From: Antedon mediterranea
Lineage: Eukaryota; Echinodermata; Crinoidea; Comatulida; Antedonidae
Length of the DNA stretch: 64,000 bases
Assembly (NCBI RefSeq): GCF_964355755.1
Contig: NC_092674.1
Coordinates: 13,211,001 to 13,275,000 of the forward strand
Reading direction: 5' to 3'
Shown one piece after another: positions 1-12,660 of the stretch (the first letter of the stretch is position 1; every line of letters begins with the position of its first letter). The translations under genes and the position numbers were made by a program. A model generated the notes under the pieces. That model was not told where the DNA came from, did no database searches, and saw nothing but the letters and a program-made list of their open reading frames with translations.

Positions 1-370
1 CCTTCCTAGAGGGGGAGGGAAGCGAGCTCACCCTCTAGTGTTAAAATTTGTTGTTTTTTTTATTAAATGTGTACATGCTTTTAAAAAATGTACACTTATT
101 TAGAATAAAAACGTAATGATCTGTAGTTTCAAGACTTTTTGTTAATGCCACCAACTCTCTTTTTTTGTGTGTTTGTCGCCCTCTACTTGGAAAAGGTTGT
201 CAATAGAAAATTAATATGGCTGCGCCCATGCAAGCATGTTGAGATGTTGGCTAAACTAGTTATTTGCAGTATAAAACAATCACATAGAAGCTATTAAACA
301 TTAAGGAATATGCAATGTAGTTGTCCATATCAGAGACATTCAACTGTACGGTAAATATCTGTACCCCTTT
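1..370. other. AT-rich sequence without a gene
   Basis: No coding region is supported here. A stretch at about 53-140 (around ATGTGTACAT and TGTACACTTATTTA) recurs in the same orientation at about 6226-6310, beyond the two TIR elements that follow, so it is a short dispersed or duplicated repeat. Confidence 0.5.
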
Positions 371-639
371 GATTGAGTGGATCAGGTGCCTTTTTCGGCC
401 ACCTCGACTTATCTGGACTATACCATTATTATGATAGGGGTGTGGTGTATTATGTTTTATGTAGAGAAGGGTGTCTATTGAATGGGAAGACAATACAATT
501 GTTCTGTTATGTAACCTACAGTACAAACTACAAGGAACAATACAGAACATCAAAAACTAGCATTTTAAAAAGGCATGTTATTATTAGGTAGGCCTACTGT
601 GTTAGGGAATGCCAAGATTTTGTTAGAATATTACTATAT

Positions 640-1640
640 TAACTAAATATATTTTATATAAAACAAATTGTATAGACAAATTTAATGAAGAACCATCTAC
701 TAACTGGATAAAGCCATTTAGGAAAAATAAAAAACAAGTTGATCATAACGAGTGGTTTTCAAAGGCCCAAAGCAAAACAAAATTCCATGCAAAACAACGT
801 TAACGGAATATACTATGTATAAAGGAACCAAACCTTGAACAATATTTGTTAGATAAAACTAATTTTAAGAGTATCAATTTAAAATTTAAAGCAAGATCAA
901 ACTCTCTAGATCTTGAGGGTCGTAGAAAATCCTGGTCAAATCATAACACAGGATTATGTAAGATGTGTACAGTACAAACGAAAAAGAAACAGTAAACCAT
1001 TTTTTATTTAAATGTCCTTCATTAAACTCTGTTAGACAATAATTAAGTATGTACCGGGATAATTTTAATCAGTGGACCTCAGTTAAAACACCACTTTATG
1101 CTAGACAATTTATTCACTGAAAATGAAACATTAGGAAAAATCTTTGATTTTTATTGTAAAACATATTTAATGAAAGCATGGGTTACTAGATCTAAAATTT
1201 TATCAACATTACCTCTCTCAACTAATTGATTAATATAGTAAACAAGCTACAGACATCTCTATGAGGATGTATCTGTAAGTTTTATTTATTTCTTAGGCCT
1301 ATCCTGTATTTTTGTTGTTCTGTTTTTATTTTTGTAGTTATATATATTGTACAATATACGTATTATGTATTTTCATACAGATCTAATTAATTAGTTTACA
1401 TTTTGTTTTGATGTTATGTATTAGTATTTAGAACTTTGTGGCTTATGTTATTTGTAATTTTGTCTGTAAATTGGATGCACCATAAACTGATAAATGTGTG
1501 ACGCCGATATAAAGATTAAGATTTTTTTTTCTCTATTTTGCTATGGATATTATATTATGTCACCATGATATTCCGAAATAAAAAGATAAATGAAATGAAT
1601 GAATGAAAAGGTGATTCCTATGAATAAATAAATAAATAAA
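640..1640 (+). pseudogene. Decayed LINE C-terminus and 3' tail
   Basis: Broken reading frames at about 870-1040 give a basic stretch (FKARSNSLDLEGRRKSWSNH) followed by a CxMC and a delayed HFLFKC-like motif after a frame change. This is the zinc-knuckle-like end found in many non-LTR retrotransposon proteins. AT-rich sequence follows, with simple repeats (GAATGAATGAA, AAATAAATAAATAAA) near 1600-1640 that look like a LINE tail. Frameshifts and stops show it is dead. Confidence 0.5.
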
Positions 1641-2094
1641 AACTATATAAGTAGGTATACTTACTTATTATATATAAAAACTAAACTAAACACTACAGTA
1701 TAATCAAAATTAAAGCATATTAAATACTAGGCCTCTGTTATTCCTATCTGGATTTAAACACTTTAAATTTTAGTACAATCGAATTCGAAATTAGAAAATT
1801 TTAAATACTACAATACAATCGGAATTAAAACATCCTAAATACTACATTACAATCGGTTAAATTACCTAAACTCTATAATGTTGTGAAATATGTAAAAGAA
1901 TGTTGGCAAATGCATTCTAATCGGCCCAATCCTATCGGTAGATAAATCATATTTTTTATTTTCTTGAACTAAACATAAATAAAACGAAAGAAATAAGGAT
2001 TGATTTTCGAAAACATAATTGGTCTGACAGTATACATTAATTAAAGTAAAGGAAGTAGAGATTGTTAACAATTATTGATAAGTATCTGGCAGTA

Positions 2095-2481
2095 GTGTTT
2101 GACTAAAGCTAAATGGGTGGACATGTTGATCGTAGTTAAGAAGTTAAATACAAGGCTGTACTGCTTGAGCTAGGAAACTCGGTTCTTTGGGGTAAAGCAG
2201 GATATTTGTACTATAGAATGTTTATGTTTTACTAATCAGTGATGTTCTATTTGGGCATATTGTATATTGGGCTAGGAATATCAGTAAGGGAATGTAAGGG
2301 GGATAAAGACCGAATTGAGAAGGTGCTGGGTAGAGCGTGGAAAGTAATTGGTTTGTCTAGTATGCAAATGCTTGACTCCTTCTACAGCGAACAGCTTGCC
2401 GATGTATTCCATGCTATATTGGAAGACACCAATCATCCGCATGGCGACATTATCAGCTCCGTTTTACATTCGCTATTATAA
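2095..2481 (+). pseudogene. CR1/L2-like reverse transcriptase C-terminal fragment
   Basis: The translation around 2260-2460 (ECKGDKDRIEKVLGRAWKVI, then DSFYSEQLADVFHAILEDTN) matches the end of the longer LINE copy in this window at about 10740-10900 in order and spacing. Weaker matches extend upstream to about 2095, with stops and frame changes. It is a short relic of the same LINE group, inside the TIR element at 379-3054. Confidence 0.7.
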
Positions 2482-3323
2482 CGTTTTGATGCAAACGTTG
2501 TTCAATTAAAACATGTATTTCTACACAGAAACGTTTAAAAACGTGTTTAAAACATTTTAGAAAGACCAAACCTAAAAACATGCAATGTCAAACGCTGTGT
2601 TTTCTCGGAACAAAATGGTACAGATTCATTGACAAAATTATAATGTTTATTTGTTTTACTTATTACCTAATAATCAGTATGTGATAAATGTACTACTGTC
2701 ATCTTTATTAAATGTACTACTGTGTTATCGTTGGGTAAATTATATTTTTTATTTGTAACTGGAATAAAAACTTTCTTTATATACTTTCTGTATTTATAAA
2801 TCTGTAAAAATTATATAGAAATAAAGAGCCATAATATACTGCATTAACTTGAAAACTGACATTAATTCTACAGCATGCAGGGCGTAGTTGTTTTCCCTTT
2901 GTTGCTGAAACAACAAGAAAAACAAAAGAACAAAAGGAGCAGTATTTTAACACATTAACACACTCAATTAATAAATGGGACACCCCTATTTTCCCATCTT
3001 TTTATAATGGTATAGTCCATACAAGTCGAGGTGGCCGAAAACGGCACCTGATCCGATTGAGTTTACATGTTACCGTTTTATTTGCTATGTTTGTGTTTAT
3101 AAATTATCATGCCCTCTAGCTAGCTATATGCCTACCTAGGGGTAGTAACAAAGTGCGAGGCAGCGAGGCACGCGAGGCAGGGAAGGCATGCGAGGCAAGT
3201 CAGAAATTTATGCGAGGCATCGTTTTACCATCATCAAAAAATGCGAGGCATCATTTTATCATTTCTCAAAATTGCAAGGCAGGAAATCACCGAAATTGAA
3301 GTAGCCTAGGCCTAGGCCCGCTA

Positions 3324-4229
3324 GCGATTTTTTTTTTCGTACATAAGTTGGGGACCCCCTCATGAAACGTCACAAAATAAACATGCATAATTCATCAGTT
3401 AATTAATGTTCTTGTTCCGTGTGCACCCAAGCGTATAGCAACAAGAAGCGATTACACAAGTGCGGTACGATTCTAGGCCTATCTCCGCGCTGTTGTTGCG
3501 GCGTGCGATTTCATAGAAGAATAGCGGCGTTTTGTGTGGATTGTCGAAATAATCAGCCTTTAGTTTATGATAGTGTTTTTAATATAATTTATTACTAAAG
3601 AATTACGTGTTAAAATTATAGTTTCTATTAATACTATTAGGCCTAGGCCTAATTATTAGTCTCTAAACATATGTCTATTCTAGTAGAGCTGTGTGTGTGA
3701 CGTGTGTGTGTATAGGTATGACACAATCCGAGTAATAAGTCAGCAAAATTAAACAATAAACATTACACAAAAATACAGTTTTTATTCTCGTCCAATCTTC
3801 CCATCTCATGTGTTCATATACGCGCATTTTTAAAGTTCCTTTGAGTACACATGCATTGTTTGATAATAAAATAGCAGAATTTAAAAAAATACAGTACACA
3901 AATTATACACATTCTTTATTCTTGTGGGTCTAAGCTTTCTTTGGGCTATGTCCAATGAATTACTACTTAGTTTAATGTCTTGCCTAGCTGTCGATTAGCC
4001 TCGACTCGACACATTTTGTGTGAAGAAGAGTGCGCGAAGGCAATCGCGTGAATTGACTTAGAATCCTAGGCCTACTGTAGAAAGTATCGTATCGCAGTTG
4101 TGTAATCGCTTCTTGTTGCTATACGCTTGGGTGCACACGGAACAACACATTTAACTGATGAATTATTCATGTTTATTTTGTGACGTTTCATGAGGGGGTC
4201 CCCAACTTATGTACGAAAAAAAAAATCGC
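3324..4229. mobile_element. Nested long-TIR element with 9-bp target duplication (Mutator-like)
   Basis: The arm at 3324-3480 begins GCGATTTTTTTTTTCG and continues through ACATAAGTTGGGGACCCCCT. It reappears inverted at about 4080-4229. The arms are about 150 bp and highly similar. GGCCCGCTA flanks both sides (3315-3323 and 4230-4238), a 9-bp target duplication. Long TIRs plus a 9-bp duplication suggest a Mutator-like (MULE) derivative. The roughly 600-bp middle has no supported gene. It sits inside the hAT-like element, so it inserted later. Confidence 0.72.
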
Positions 4230-4239
4230 GGCCCGCTAG

Positions 4240-5075
4240 GCTAGTTTCCTTTTGCACCTGCCTTGTATTTTAACCAACTTTATCCTGAATACCACAGCCT
4301 ATTAGAATTAGTAGGCCTACTTTAATGAAGAAAAATCACATAAAAGTAACAATAAATCCATTAAATTGGTGATTTTACAGACGTTGTTTTTCTCGCATTT
4401 CGCACACTCAATGTTCAATATTTTGGTTTCTATGGAACGCCAAAAGAGCAAAATTAATTAGAGGGCTAAAAACTCTGTGGAATCCATTTATATTTAACGC
4501 ATTATTTGGTGAAAATCAAGTACAATTTCAATAGATTTTGTCACTGTCAGTAAGGAAAAATGTTACTGTTGATAATGTACACGGTTTCGTTACCTTTTAA
4601 AGAATAAAATAGAAAAATTCATCATAATATCCTTAGTAGGATGTCCTAGGTCTAGACTAGGTAGTGATGTTGATTTAGGATCGATTATTATTCTTTGAAA
4701 ACAGAACAGTATCAGCAGTAACATATTACAACATTTTTATTGACAAATTAACAAATATATTGAAATAAAACGTGTTTTTCACCAATAAATGCATGAGAAA
4801 TTGACGCATTCCACTGAGTTTTAGTCCTCTATTATCGTTGCTCTTTTGGCGCTCCATAAAAACAAAAATATTGAACATTGAATAAGTGAAATTCGCGAAC
4901 AGTGTGCGAGAAACACGACTGTAAAATCATTAATTTAAGGATTTATTTGTTACTTTTTATGTGATTCTTTCATTAAAGTACTCATGAGGTATACTTCTAA
5001 GGTGTGGTATATACACGATAAAGTTAGTTATTTATCAAATTTGGAGTAAAAATACAAGCGAAGGAAACTAGCGCC
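4240..5075. repeat. Foldback repeat
   Basis: About 240 bp at 4240-4480 (CTAGTTTCCTT at the outer end, CTCTTTTGGCG-type core further in) recurs inverted at 4790-5075 with moderate divergence, leaving a loop of about 300 bp. It is probably an older non-autonomous element within the hAT-like unit. No convincing target duplication was found. Confidence 0.6.
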
Positions 5076-7496
5076 AGGTTTATTAGTACGTACATGGACA
5101 ACAATAAATAAAAATCGTTCGTAATATACCTAGCTTACTAAAACAGGAATAGTGTATCATTATTAAATATTACACCAATTATTATTTTATCAAAATTGAT
5201 TAGATTATTTTCTACATAGGCCTCTTATCTAGGTTAGGGCTAAGCATATTAGCTAAAGTTTAATTTTAGGCCTAGTATTACAAGTCTTTTTTCACACGCG
5301 CTCCAGAATTCTGTTGCAATTTTTTTCTTTGCGGCATGTTATTGGATCGGCATATCAGTTACCTTTTATTCACCGCCAGTTATTGAACTTGTCCTGGCAA
5401 TCGCTGTTCACTTTATTTGCGAAAGAGGTACACGTGTTGTTCCTAGAGAATGGAATGTCAAAAAATGTCTTTGGCACGCCGCTCAGAGAGAAGTCTGTGC
5501 GTTGCTGCTGAAACCACGTGCTATAGGAGGGGAATGCACCACAATCCTCTGAGCTGAGGGCTGAATCATTCCGCTACCTGCTAAATAGTAAAGAGGGATT
5601 TTCCATCTCTCGGGTCTACCGGATCTAGGCGCAGGGGTGTGACAAAATATTATTTTCACTCTGCTATGTTCGAGAGACATGTGAGTAAAATAAAATAAAC
5701 AACATGATGAGTGTATACACGAATCTATTTAGATACGCTTGTATCGATTGATTATTAGGCCTATAATATAGCATAATAGCACGTTAAGATATGCCTCGCA
5801 CCTTTTTGAAATTGTAAACTATATGCCTCGCATGCCTCGCACTTTTGGAAATGATAAAATGATGCCTCGCACAAATATTTGGCATGCCGCGCTTGCCTCG
5901 CGTGCCTCGCTGCCTCGCACTTTGTCAACACTCCCTACCTAGGCCTAGGCCTGGCCCTAGCTAGGCCTAGCCTAGTTCTGGTCTAGCCTAGGCCTAGCCC
6001 CTTTATCTTATGTATGTTTGATTACTATTGCAGTTAATCATTGAAGATCATATCAGGTCAACGCATTTTAAATTAACAGTAACCAAGTTGTCTCTGTGTG
6101 TTTGTATTGCAGCCTAGGGCCTACATCATTATTATTGTACTGTATTGTCAATGAATGAGGATCATTCACAATTAAGAAAGTGTACAACCAGTTGATTTGT
6201 ATGCATGTTATCAGTTTTTGTTATTTTAATCAAATGTGTACATTCTTATAAATGTACACTTATTTATAATAAAACAACATAACAATCTTGAGTTTCAAAC
6301 AAGATTGAATTCATGCTTGTTGAGAAACAAATTATGGGATCTTTATAGAGGACGGTATATACTATAATTACTCATCAATCATATTAATTTAAACTGTTGA
6401 AATACACTGGCGTACTCATTTTTTATTTGCTTGAATTTGTAGTTACTTACATTTTTCAACCATTGTCTGTTTCTTTTTTAGACGTGACAATCCATGTTTT
6501 CTAGAGGGAGATTTTTGTGAACAACCTTATGGTTTTAGAAATGTCATTCCACTGGTTGATGATATTAATTTATTTGAGGTAAAATATACTCTGTTGAGTT
6601 CCTAGACTTTGTTTCTATTGGCATGATGGCTATATTAAATGCTACTGACATGGCTCAGGATTTAATGCTCTAAGCTAAGCACACATTAAACACATCACTT
6701 GCTCACACAAAACAACCCCATTCATCGAATTGAAGACTTTTACTTACCAAATTTACTATTTTATATCATGTGACATTAGTAATTTTGTTGCATTCAGTGA
6801 TAAATTAACAGTGACATTCAATGGTCCCATTCAACGGGCAAGTGAAAATGGTGAGCTTTGTTGTCATGTAATAAGCCCAAAAATGTGAAAACCAACCAAT
6901 ATAGGCTTGGCTAAAATGTGAGCCTTGCTTTTTGCATGGACTTTAAATACCAAATTGTCTTGACCATTTTATGTTTTTTTATAATTGCACATACTTTTTT
7001 TTTTAGAGAACACTTAAAGATCAAACCTTTTCAATGAGTCTTGATAGACCCGAGGGTGGACTTGATGCCCTGATGCAAGCTACTGTCTACAGGGTATCTA
7101 ATTTTACCTATTTACTTATTGGTAGTTTGTATGCTAAATTAACCTAAATAATATTGATGGATCAAAAGTAGTTTATTATTTTATGTTTATATTGATTTAT
7201 CTATCAAGCAAAGGATGTGTCAATACTATTAATTTAATTTTAATGTATTAACAATGTATAATTTATTTCTCTATACAATAGTGGGCCTACTGTGATCGTA
7301 CTGTTTACAATGTTTTTGTTTGATTTGTGTTTAATTTAACTGTTTCTTTTGACTAAGTTTTATAAGTTAAAAAACATTTGATGTAATTGATTTTTCAGGA
7401 GCATATTGGTTGGCGTAATTATTCAAGACATTTTATTATTTATATGAGTGATGCAGGATTTCACTTCGCACTTGATGGCAAGGTTTGTAGAAAAAA

Positions 7497-7760
7497 CCCA
7501 TCATTTGAGGGGGTAGCCAGCTCATTTGAGGGGTAGCTGGCTCATTTGGGGGGTAGCCGGATCATTTGAGGTGTAACTGGCTCATTTGAGGGGTAACTGG
7601 CTCATTTGAGGGGTAGCCGGCTTTTGAGGGGTAACTGTATCATTTGAGGGGTAGCTGGCTCATTTGAGGTGTAACTGTATCATTTTAGGGGTAGCTGTCT
7701 CATTTGATGTTTGCTGGATTATTTGAGGGGTAGCTGACGCATTTGAAGGGTAGCTGGCTA
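7497..7760. repeat. Minisatellite, about 20-bp unit
   Basis: About a dozen imperfect tandem copies of CTCATTTGAGGGGTAGCTGG lie in the integrin intron directly after the exon ending at 7482. Confidence 0.9.
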
Positions 7761-8499
7761 AAATATTTAGTCATAATTTAATTATTGTAAATAATTAATA
7801 TTATTATATAAACTATTTACAGATAAAAAAAATTCTAAATTAAGACCAAAGATGTGGATAATTTCCATGTGGGAGAGTGGAGATGTATCTGCTGTGTGTA
7901 GCAATTTTTCCTACTTTTGTATTTTGTACCATTTATGAATTAATTTTCAAACTTATTATACCACATTGATTTAAAAGAAATGAGGGAAACATTTTTGTTT
8001 TCTTATATACCACATTTTGAGTGAGTTCATAAGTGGAAGAAAAAAAAAATTACAACCAAATGTTTTTAATTTTTCTTTTAGGTTGGCGGGCTGACCTTAC
8101 CAAACGATGGTGAATGTCATTTAGATGATGATCAAGGATATTATACTCATTCTGTAAAAAATGTAACTAATTTTCTGATTTACTTTTCTGATTTAATTTA
8201 TCATTGTTGTGTTACTTATGTAAATACGGACAATAGTCCAAATACGAAATTGAATTGAAATCATATAAAAAACTCAATTAATTAAATTACAATAATAATA
8301 ATACGGTCAACTCTACCAACTCTACCAACTGAACTCTCTGAAAACTGGAAACTTTCCCAAAACCAGACGTTTCTTGAATTAAAAATTAATTTTTACCATT
8401 AAAAACAAATTCTGAATACCAGAATTGCCAGACATTTTAGCCCAGCCCAAAGATTTCTGATATTGGGAGAGTTGACTGTATTATCTATTAAAAATCCAC

Positions 8500-11216
8500 A
8501 TAATTCTATCAGAGGGGAAACAAGACAAAATGGCGCATGCACTATCTGAACCCACGCGTTCAGTCGATGTCAAATAAAATGGACGAACTTAGAGCGAACG
8601 CGAAATACTTTCGTGAATTCCGTGATGCCAGTATAATGTCATTCACTGAAACATGGTTGCAGGATAGGCATGATGATTCTCATATCGAAATTAATGGTTT
8701 TAAAATACTTAGGGAGACAGAACATGTGAATCAGGAAAGAAAAGGGGTGGTGGTATCTGTATTTACGTCAACGAAAGATATTGTCACCAAAATAACGCAG
8801 TCGTGAAGAAGCACAGATGCTCACCAAATTGTGAAATTCTTGTTGTAAGCGTACGCCCCTATTATATACCCAGGGAATTTTCACACGTTGTCATTGTTAC
8901 TGTATATATTCCCAGAACAAATCTGGTCAAGTATATTAGACCTTTGCTACACAACCGTGAAAAACGCATATCTTTCAACCCAGTGGCCGTGCTTGGGAGA
9001 TCATTTTTTAATCGTACTAAACTCGAAATACATTCCATTAGTTAAACGAGAGAAGCCAAGGACTATTAAAGTAAAGAAATGGACAGCGGAAGCAACGGAA
9101 CGCTACAAGATGCATTTGATGATACGGACTGGGAGATGTTTATTAATAACGCTAATGATCTGAATGAACTTACGGACACAGTGTCTGAATATATAAACTT
9201 TTTTAGTGATATGCTTATCCCAACTAAAAAGGTTAAAGTGTTTGCGAATAATAAACTGTGGATAACCAAAGATGTGAAAATTATTATTAACCGGAAACAG
9301 AAAGCATTTGCTGAAGGTAATAAAGCGAAATTAAAAGAGGTCCAAAAAGAATTAAAATGTGCAATACGTAAAGAAAAATACAAGTTTAAAAATAAGGTTG
9401 AAAAGAAGTTCACGGAAAATAACATGAAAGAGGTGTGGCAAGGAATGAGGTTAATGAGTGGACATATAAATAATAAACAAAAATCTGTATCGCTACCAAA
9501 AATTGACAAAGAATATGCAAATTAATTAAATATATTTTTCAATCGTTTTAACAAATATGATTTTTCAAAAGAAATTAAGGAACGGAAGTGTCAGCTTGAA
9601 TCAAATATAAATGACATAAAAATTGATACAAATGAGGGTGAAGTATATAAGTATTTTATAAATTTGAATGCTAAGAAAGCTCCCGGGCCCGATAAACTGA
9701 AACCAAATATTTTAAAATCATGTGCAATGCAGTTATCGTATATTTTCTCAATTATTTTTAATTTGTGTTTCACAACTAGTTTACTTCCAGAAACATGGAA
9801 ACAATCATCTATTCCTATTCCAAAAAGCCGTGTTATTAAAGTATATGAATGATCTCAGGCCAGTTGCCTTAACATCAGTTGTAGGTAAAATATGTGAGAA
9901 AATTGTTTTAAAATGCTTAAAAGCAATAGTCACTACGCATACTGATCCCATGCAATTTGCATACAGAAGTGCTCGGAGCACCGAAGATGCGATTGTCGTT
10001 AAACTTGAAAGGCTGTATCATCATTTAGATAAAACAAAGGTTGGAAATTCAGCCCGTGTTATGTATTACGACTTCTCCTCTGCGTTTAACACTATTCAAC
10101 CCAATTTACTAGTAGATAAGCTGTGTAAGATGGCCATTCCCTTTAATTTGATTCTTTTTATTCTGAATTTTCTAACAAACAGAAAGCAGTATGTGAAGCT
10201 TAGCCCAACAGTATGTTCTGATGTTAGTGTTTCCAATACAGGTGCGCCACAAGGCACTGTATTAGCCCCTTTTTTGTTTACCTTGTATACAAGTGATTAT
10301 AGATCTAAATATGATTCTTGCCCAGTTGTACGATTTGCCGACGATACGGCAATGATTGGCTTGATTCAGAAGGACGATTGCACTTCATATTTAAATCAGA
10401 TTAATAATTTTGTAAAATATAGTTATGATAACTTTTTAGAATTGAATGTTGAAAAAACAAAGGAAATTATTATAGATTTTAGAAAGAAAACGAATAAATG
10501 TGATCTAGTTGACATAATGGGTAGACAAGTTCAGAGGGTGGAAACATATAAATATCTGTGGGTTGTATTTAACAATAAATTGACGTGGAGTAACCACTTG
10601 GATCTTGTTATGAAGAAAGTAAATACTAGAATGTACTGTTTAAGACAACTAAACAAGTTCAGTGTAAATTATAATATTTTGATTACATTCTATCAGGCTA
10701 TTATTGTTGGGGTTTGGAAATATTGTATTGCAGGGTGGGGTGGAAATGTTACAGAGGGAGATAAGGGTAGAATTGATCGTGTGGTAAGAAGGGTTGAGAG
10801 GATGTCTGGTTTGTGTCAGCAGTCGGTGGATTCAGTTTATTGCGAGAACCTGGACAGGCTTTTTGGGATGGTGTTGAGGGATGAAAGTCATCCTGTGAAT
10901 TCCGATTCAGGCAGTCTCAGGAGTGCTCGCAGTGGAAGATTGCGATCCGCGGCTGCTGACACAAACCGATATCTTTTCTCCTTTCTGCCCACAGGTATCA
11001 GGAGACATCAGCGACATACATCCAGAAGAGCACCATGAAATAATATGTAATAATATGTTCTTGTTGTGAGTTTTTAATATTGGTATTGTTATGTTATTTT
11101 ATATATTGTAATTGTGATGTATTTGAAGACGAGCAATGTAATTTTCTCCTTGGGAACGAATAAAGACGCATGTCAATTTCTTGTTATGCATTTTATTTTA
11201 TTTTATTTTATTCAAT
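8500..11216 (+). mobile_element. CR1/L2-like LINE, near full length but decayed
   Basis: Endonuclease remnants are at 8537-9045: SMSNKMDELRANAKYF is the usual start of an APE-type endonuclease, with FTETWLQ further on, split across frames. A basic linker is at 9079-9525. The reverse transcriptase runs from about 9600 to 11038, with KKAPGPDKL, NDLRPVALTSV, YYDFSSAFNTI, GAPQGTVLAPFLF and the catalytic FADD box. Frames change near 8800, 9060, 9530 and 9845, so it is inactive. The 3' end runs into TTTTA-type repeats at about 11183-11216, a usual LINE tail. It lies in an intron of the broken integrin gene. Confidence 0.9.
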
Positions 11217-11400
11217 TTTCAGGCACAACAATACATGACAACACAGCGGTGCAGCACCCTGAGGATTGCCATGAGTGCAAAGCACTATCGAGATGGCTCT
11301 CCATATACTGCACTAGAACATATACACAAGATGCTCTACATAGACAAAGACTTATTATTAAGTCTTTGGGAGTGGAGTTGTAAATTGTCATGAGAAAAAA

Positions 11401-11472
11401 AAAAAAAACCCAGGACCCTTAGATTGGTAGCCAAGCATCATAACCACCAAGCCAAGCTCCACTCCCTCTCTC
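11401..11472 (-). repeat. tRNA-derived SINE head, truncated
   Basis: On the minus strand the sequence has a box-A-like TGGCTTGGTGG, an anticodon-arm-like stretch, then GGGTCC where box B should begin, but it breaks into a T run. It looks like a degenerate tRNA-derived SINE rather than a working tRNA, since the T-arm and acceptor 3' half are missing. Confidence 0.45.
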
Positions 11473-12539
11473 CTATTATGCTAAAAAAATGGATCAATAC
11501 AAAGTATGATTGATATACATATTTTACATTTACTTTGTTTATTTTCAGGATTTTCCATCTTTAGGACAGCTTCATGAAAAATTATTATTAAGAAATGTAC
11601 TGTAATTCCGATTTTTGCAGTTAGCAAAATCAAAACAGCGTGACGATCCAGCTCTTTATCAGGTATTGAATATGTTGAATCATGATAGAATACATTCTAG
11701 TATCTTGTGTTAATTCTTTAGAATACTCCACATGCTAGTCCTATTAGTGCATGGTTTTAGTATCTGCTACTTGATCAACTTATATATATATATTGTTATC
11801 TGAAAAATAATGGTTGGATATGCCATTTTAATGTCATGTAATAGTTATTCCATTCAAAAAATTTGGTCGGAAAAAATGATTTACCTACCTGCCACTGCAG
11901 CATCTACCCAGATCAGCATGCTGGGAGATGAACCCTGCTCTTTTTTTTAATAATGTACCAAGTTCTTTAACATGCACTGTACAAGGGGCCAGCGGCTTTA
12001 TGTCCCATCCAGAGTATGAGGTATATTTTAATTTGTATTTCTTTATTTCAACAGGAATTAAGTTGTAAATGAGTTTTTCCCAGGTGGATCTGTGGGAACA
12101 CTAGCTAGTGATTCAAAAAACATTATTGAACTTGTTCGTAGTAGTTATGATGTAAGTTTGGAGTTTTTCATAGCACCTTTATTTTTATTTGAGATTTTTT
12201 CCCAGTAGTTTTTTTTTCACCAATTATTATGTCATTAACACAAAACCAGCTAAGCAAACATTTATGCTGTTTGTGAAACAATTTTTGGATTTATAGGCCT
12301 TTATCGAGTGTAAATAAAATTAGGCCTACATGCCATTAAAACTTCTTGAAAAATTGCTTTTTCTACAGACTTCGATGAATAAAGTACTGACGATTTTAAA
12401 TGATATTGCAATATATTTTTGTTTTGTTTTTATATAGTATTTATATGCATTTTTAATGTTTATACAAATTATATGTTATATGTATGTTATATGTAAATGT
12501 TTTTTATACAATCAGTGCAATAGGAGACTAGATAGTGAT

Positions 12540-12660
12540 TAAGGTCGCTTTTTAGGAATCCTGTCTCTGCCTAGTTTTGTGTGATGTTTTCTTTTCTTTG
12601 TCCATGTTTTTCTATATTGTATTTTTATGGAGACAAAAATAAATGAAATGAAATAAAGTT
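12540..12660 (+). repeat. LINE 3' tail fragment
   Basis: Sequence ending TATGGAGACAAAAATAAATG followed by AAATGAAAT repeats has the form of a non-LTR retrotransposon 3' tail. No coding part is attached. Confidence 0.5.

Larger units (their letters stand above)
379..3054. mobile_element. TIR DNA transposon with 8-bp target duplication (hAT-like, non-autonomous)
   Basis: The left end at 379 starts GGATCAGGTGCC. The right end at 3054 is its inverted copy, and the two ends match for about 50 bp, including the segment CGGCCACCTCGACTT. The 8-bp sequence GATTGAGT flanks both sides exactly (371-378 and 3055-3062), as expected for a target-site duplication. An 8-bp duplication fits hAT, though P or Merlin elements are not excluded. 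No transposase was seen. The interior holds two decayed LINE fragments and AT-rich filler, so it is probably non-autonomous. Confidence 0.75.
3140..5934. mobile_element. TIR element with 8-bp target duplication (hAT-like, foldback)
   Basis: The ends are inverted copies built on CAAAGTGCGAGGCAGCGAGG (left about 3149, right about 5924 on the opposite strand), preceded by GGGTAG- and GGAGTG-type tips that resemble hAT termini. CTACCTAG is present on both sides (3132-3139 and 5935-5942), an 8-bp target duplication. Just inside the ends the short unit GCGAGGCA recurs several times, a likely subterminal repeat. No transposase is visible. The interior holds nested inverted repeats listed separately. 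At 5490-5700 there is GC-richer single-copy-looking sequence of unknown nature. Confidence 0.72.

Noticed and set aside
11114-11393. Open frames after the first LINE
   Set aside because: They start in the LINE tail and end in a SINE-like fragment; no family recognised and no splice logic.
11401-11472. Functional tRNA gene on the minus strand
   Set aside because: The T-arm and the 3' acceptor half are missing; kept only as a SINE relic.
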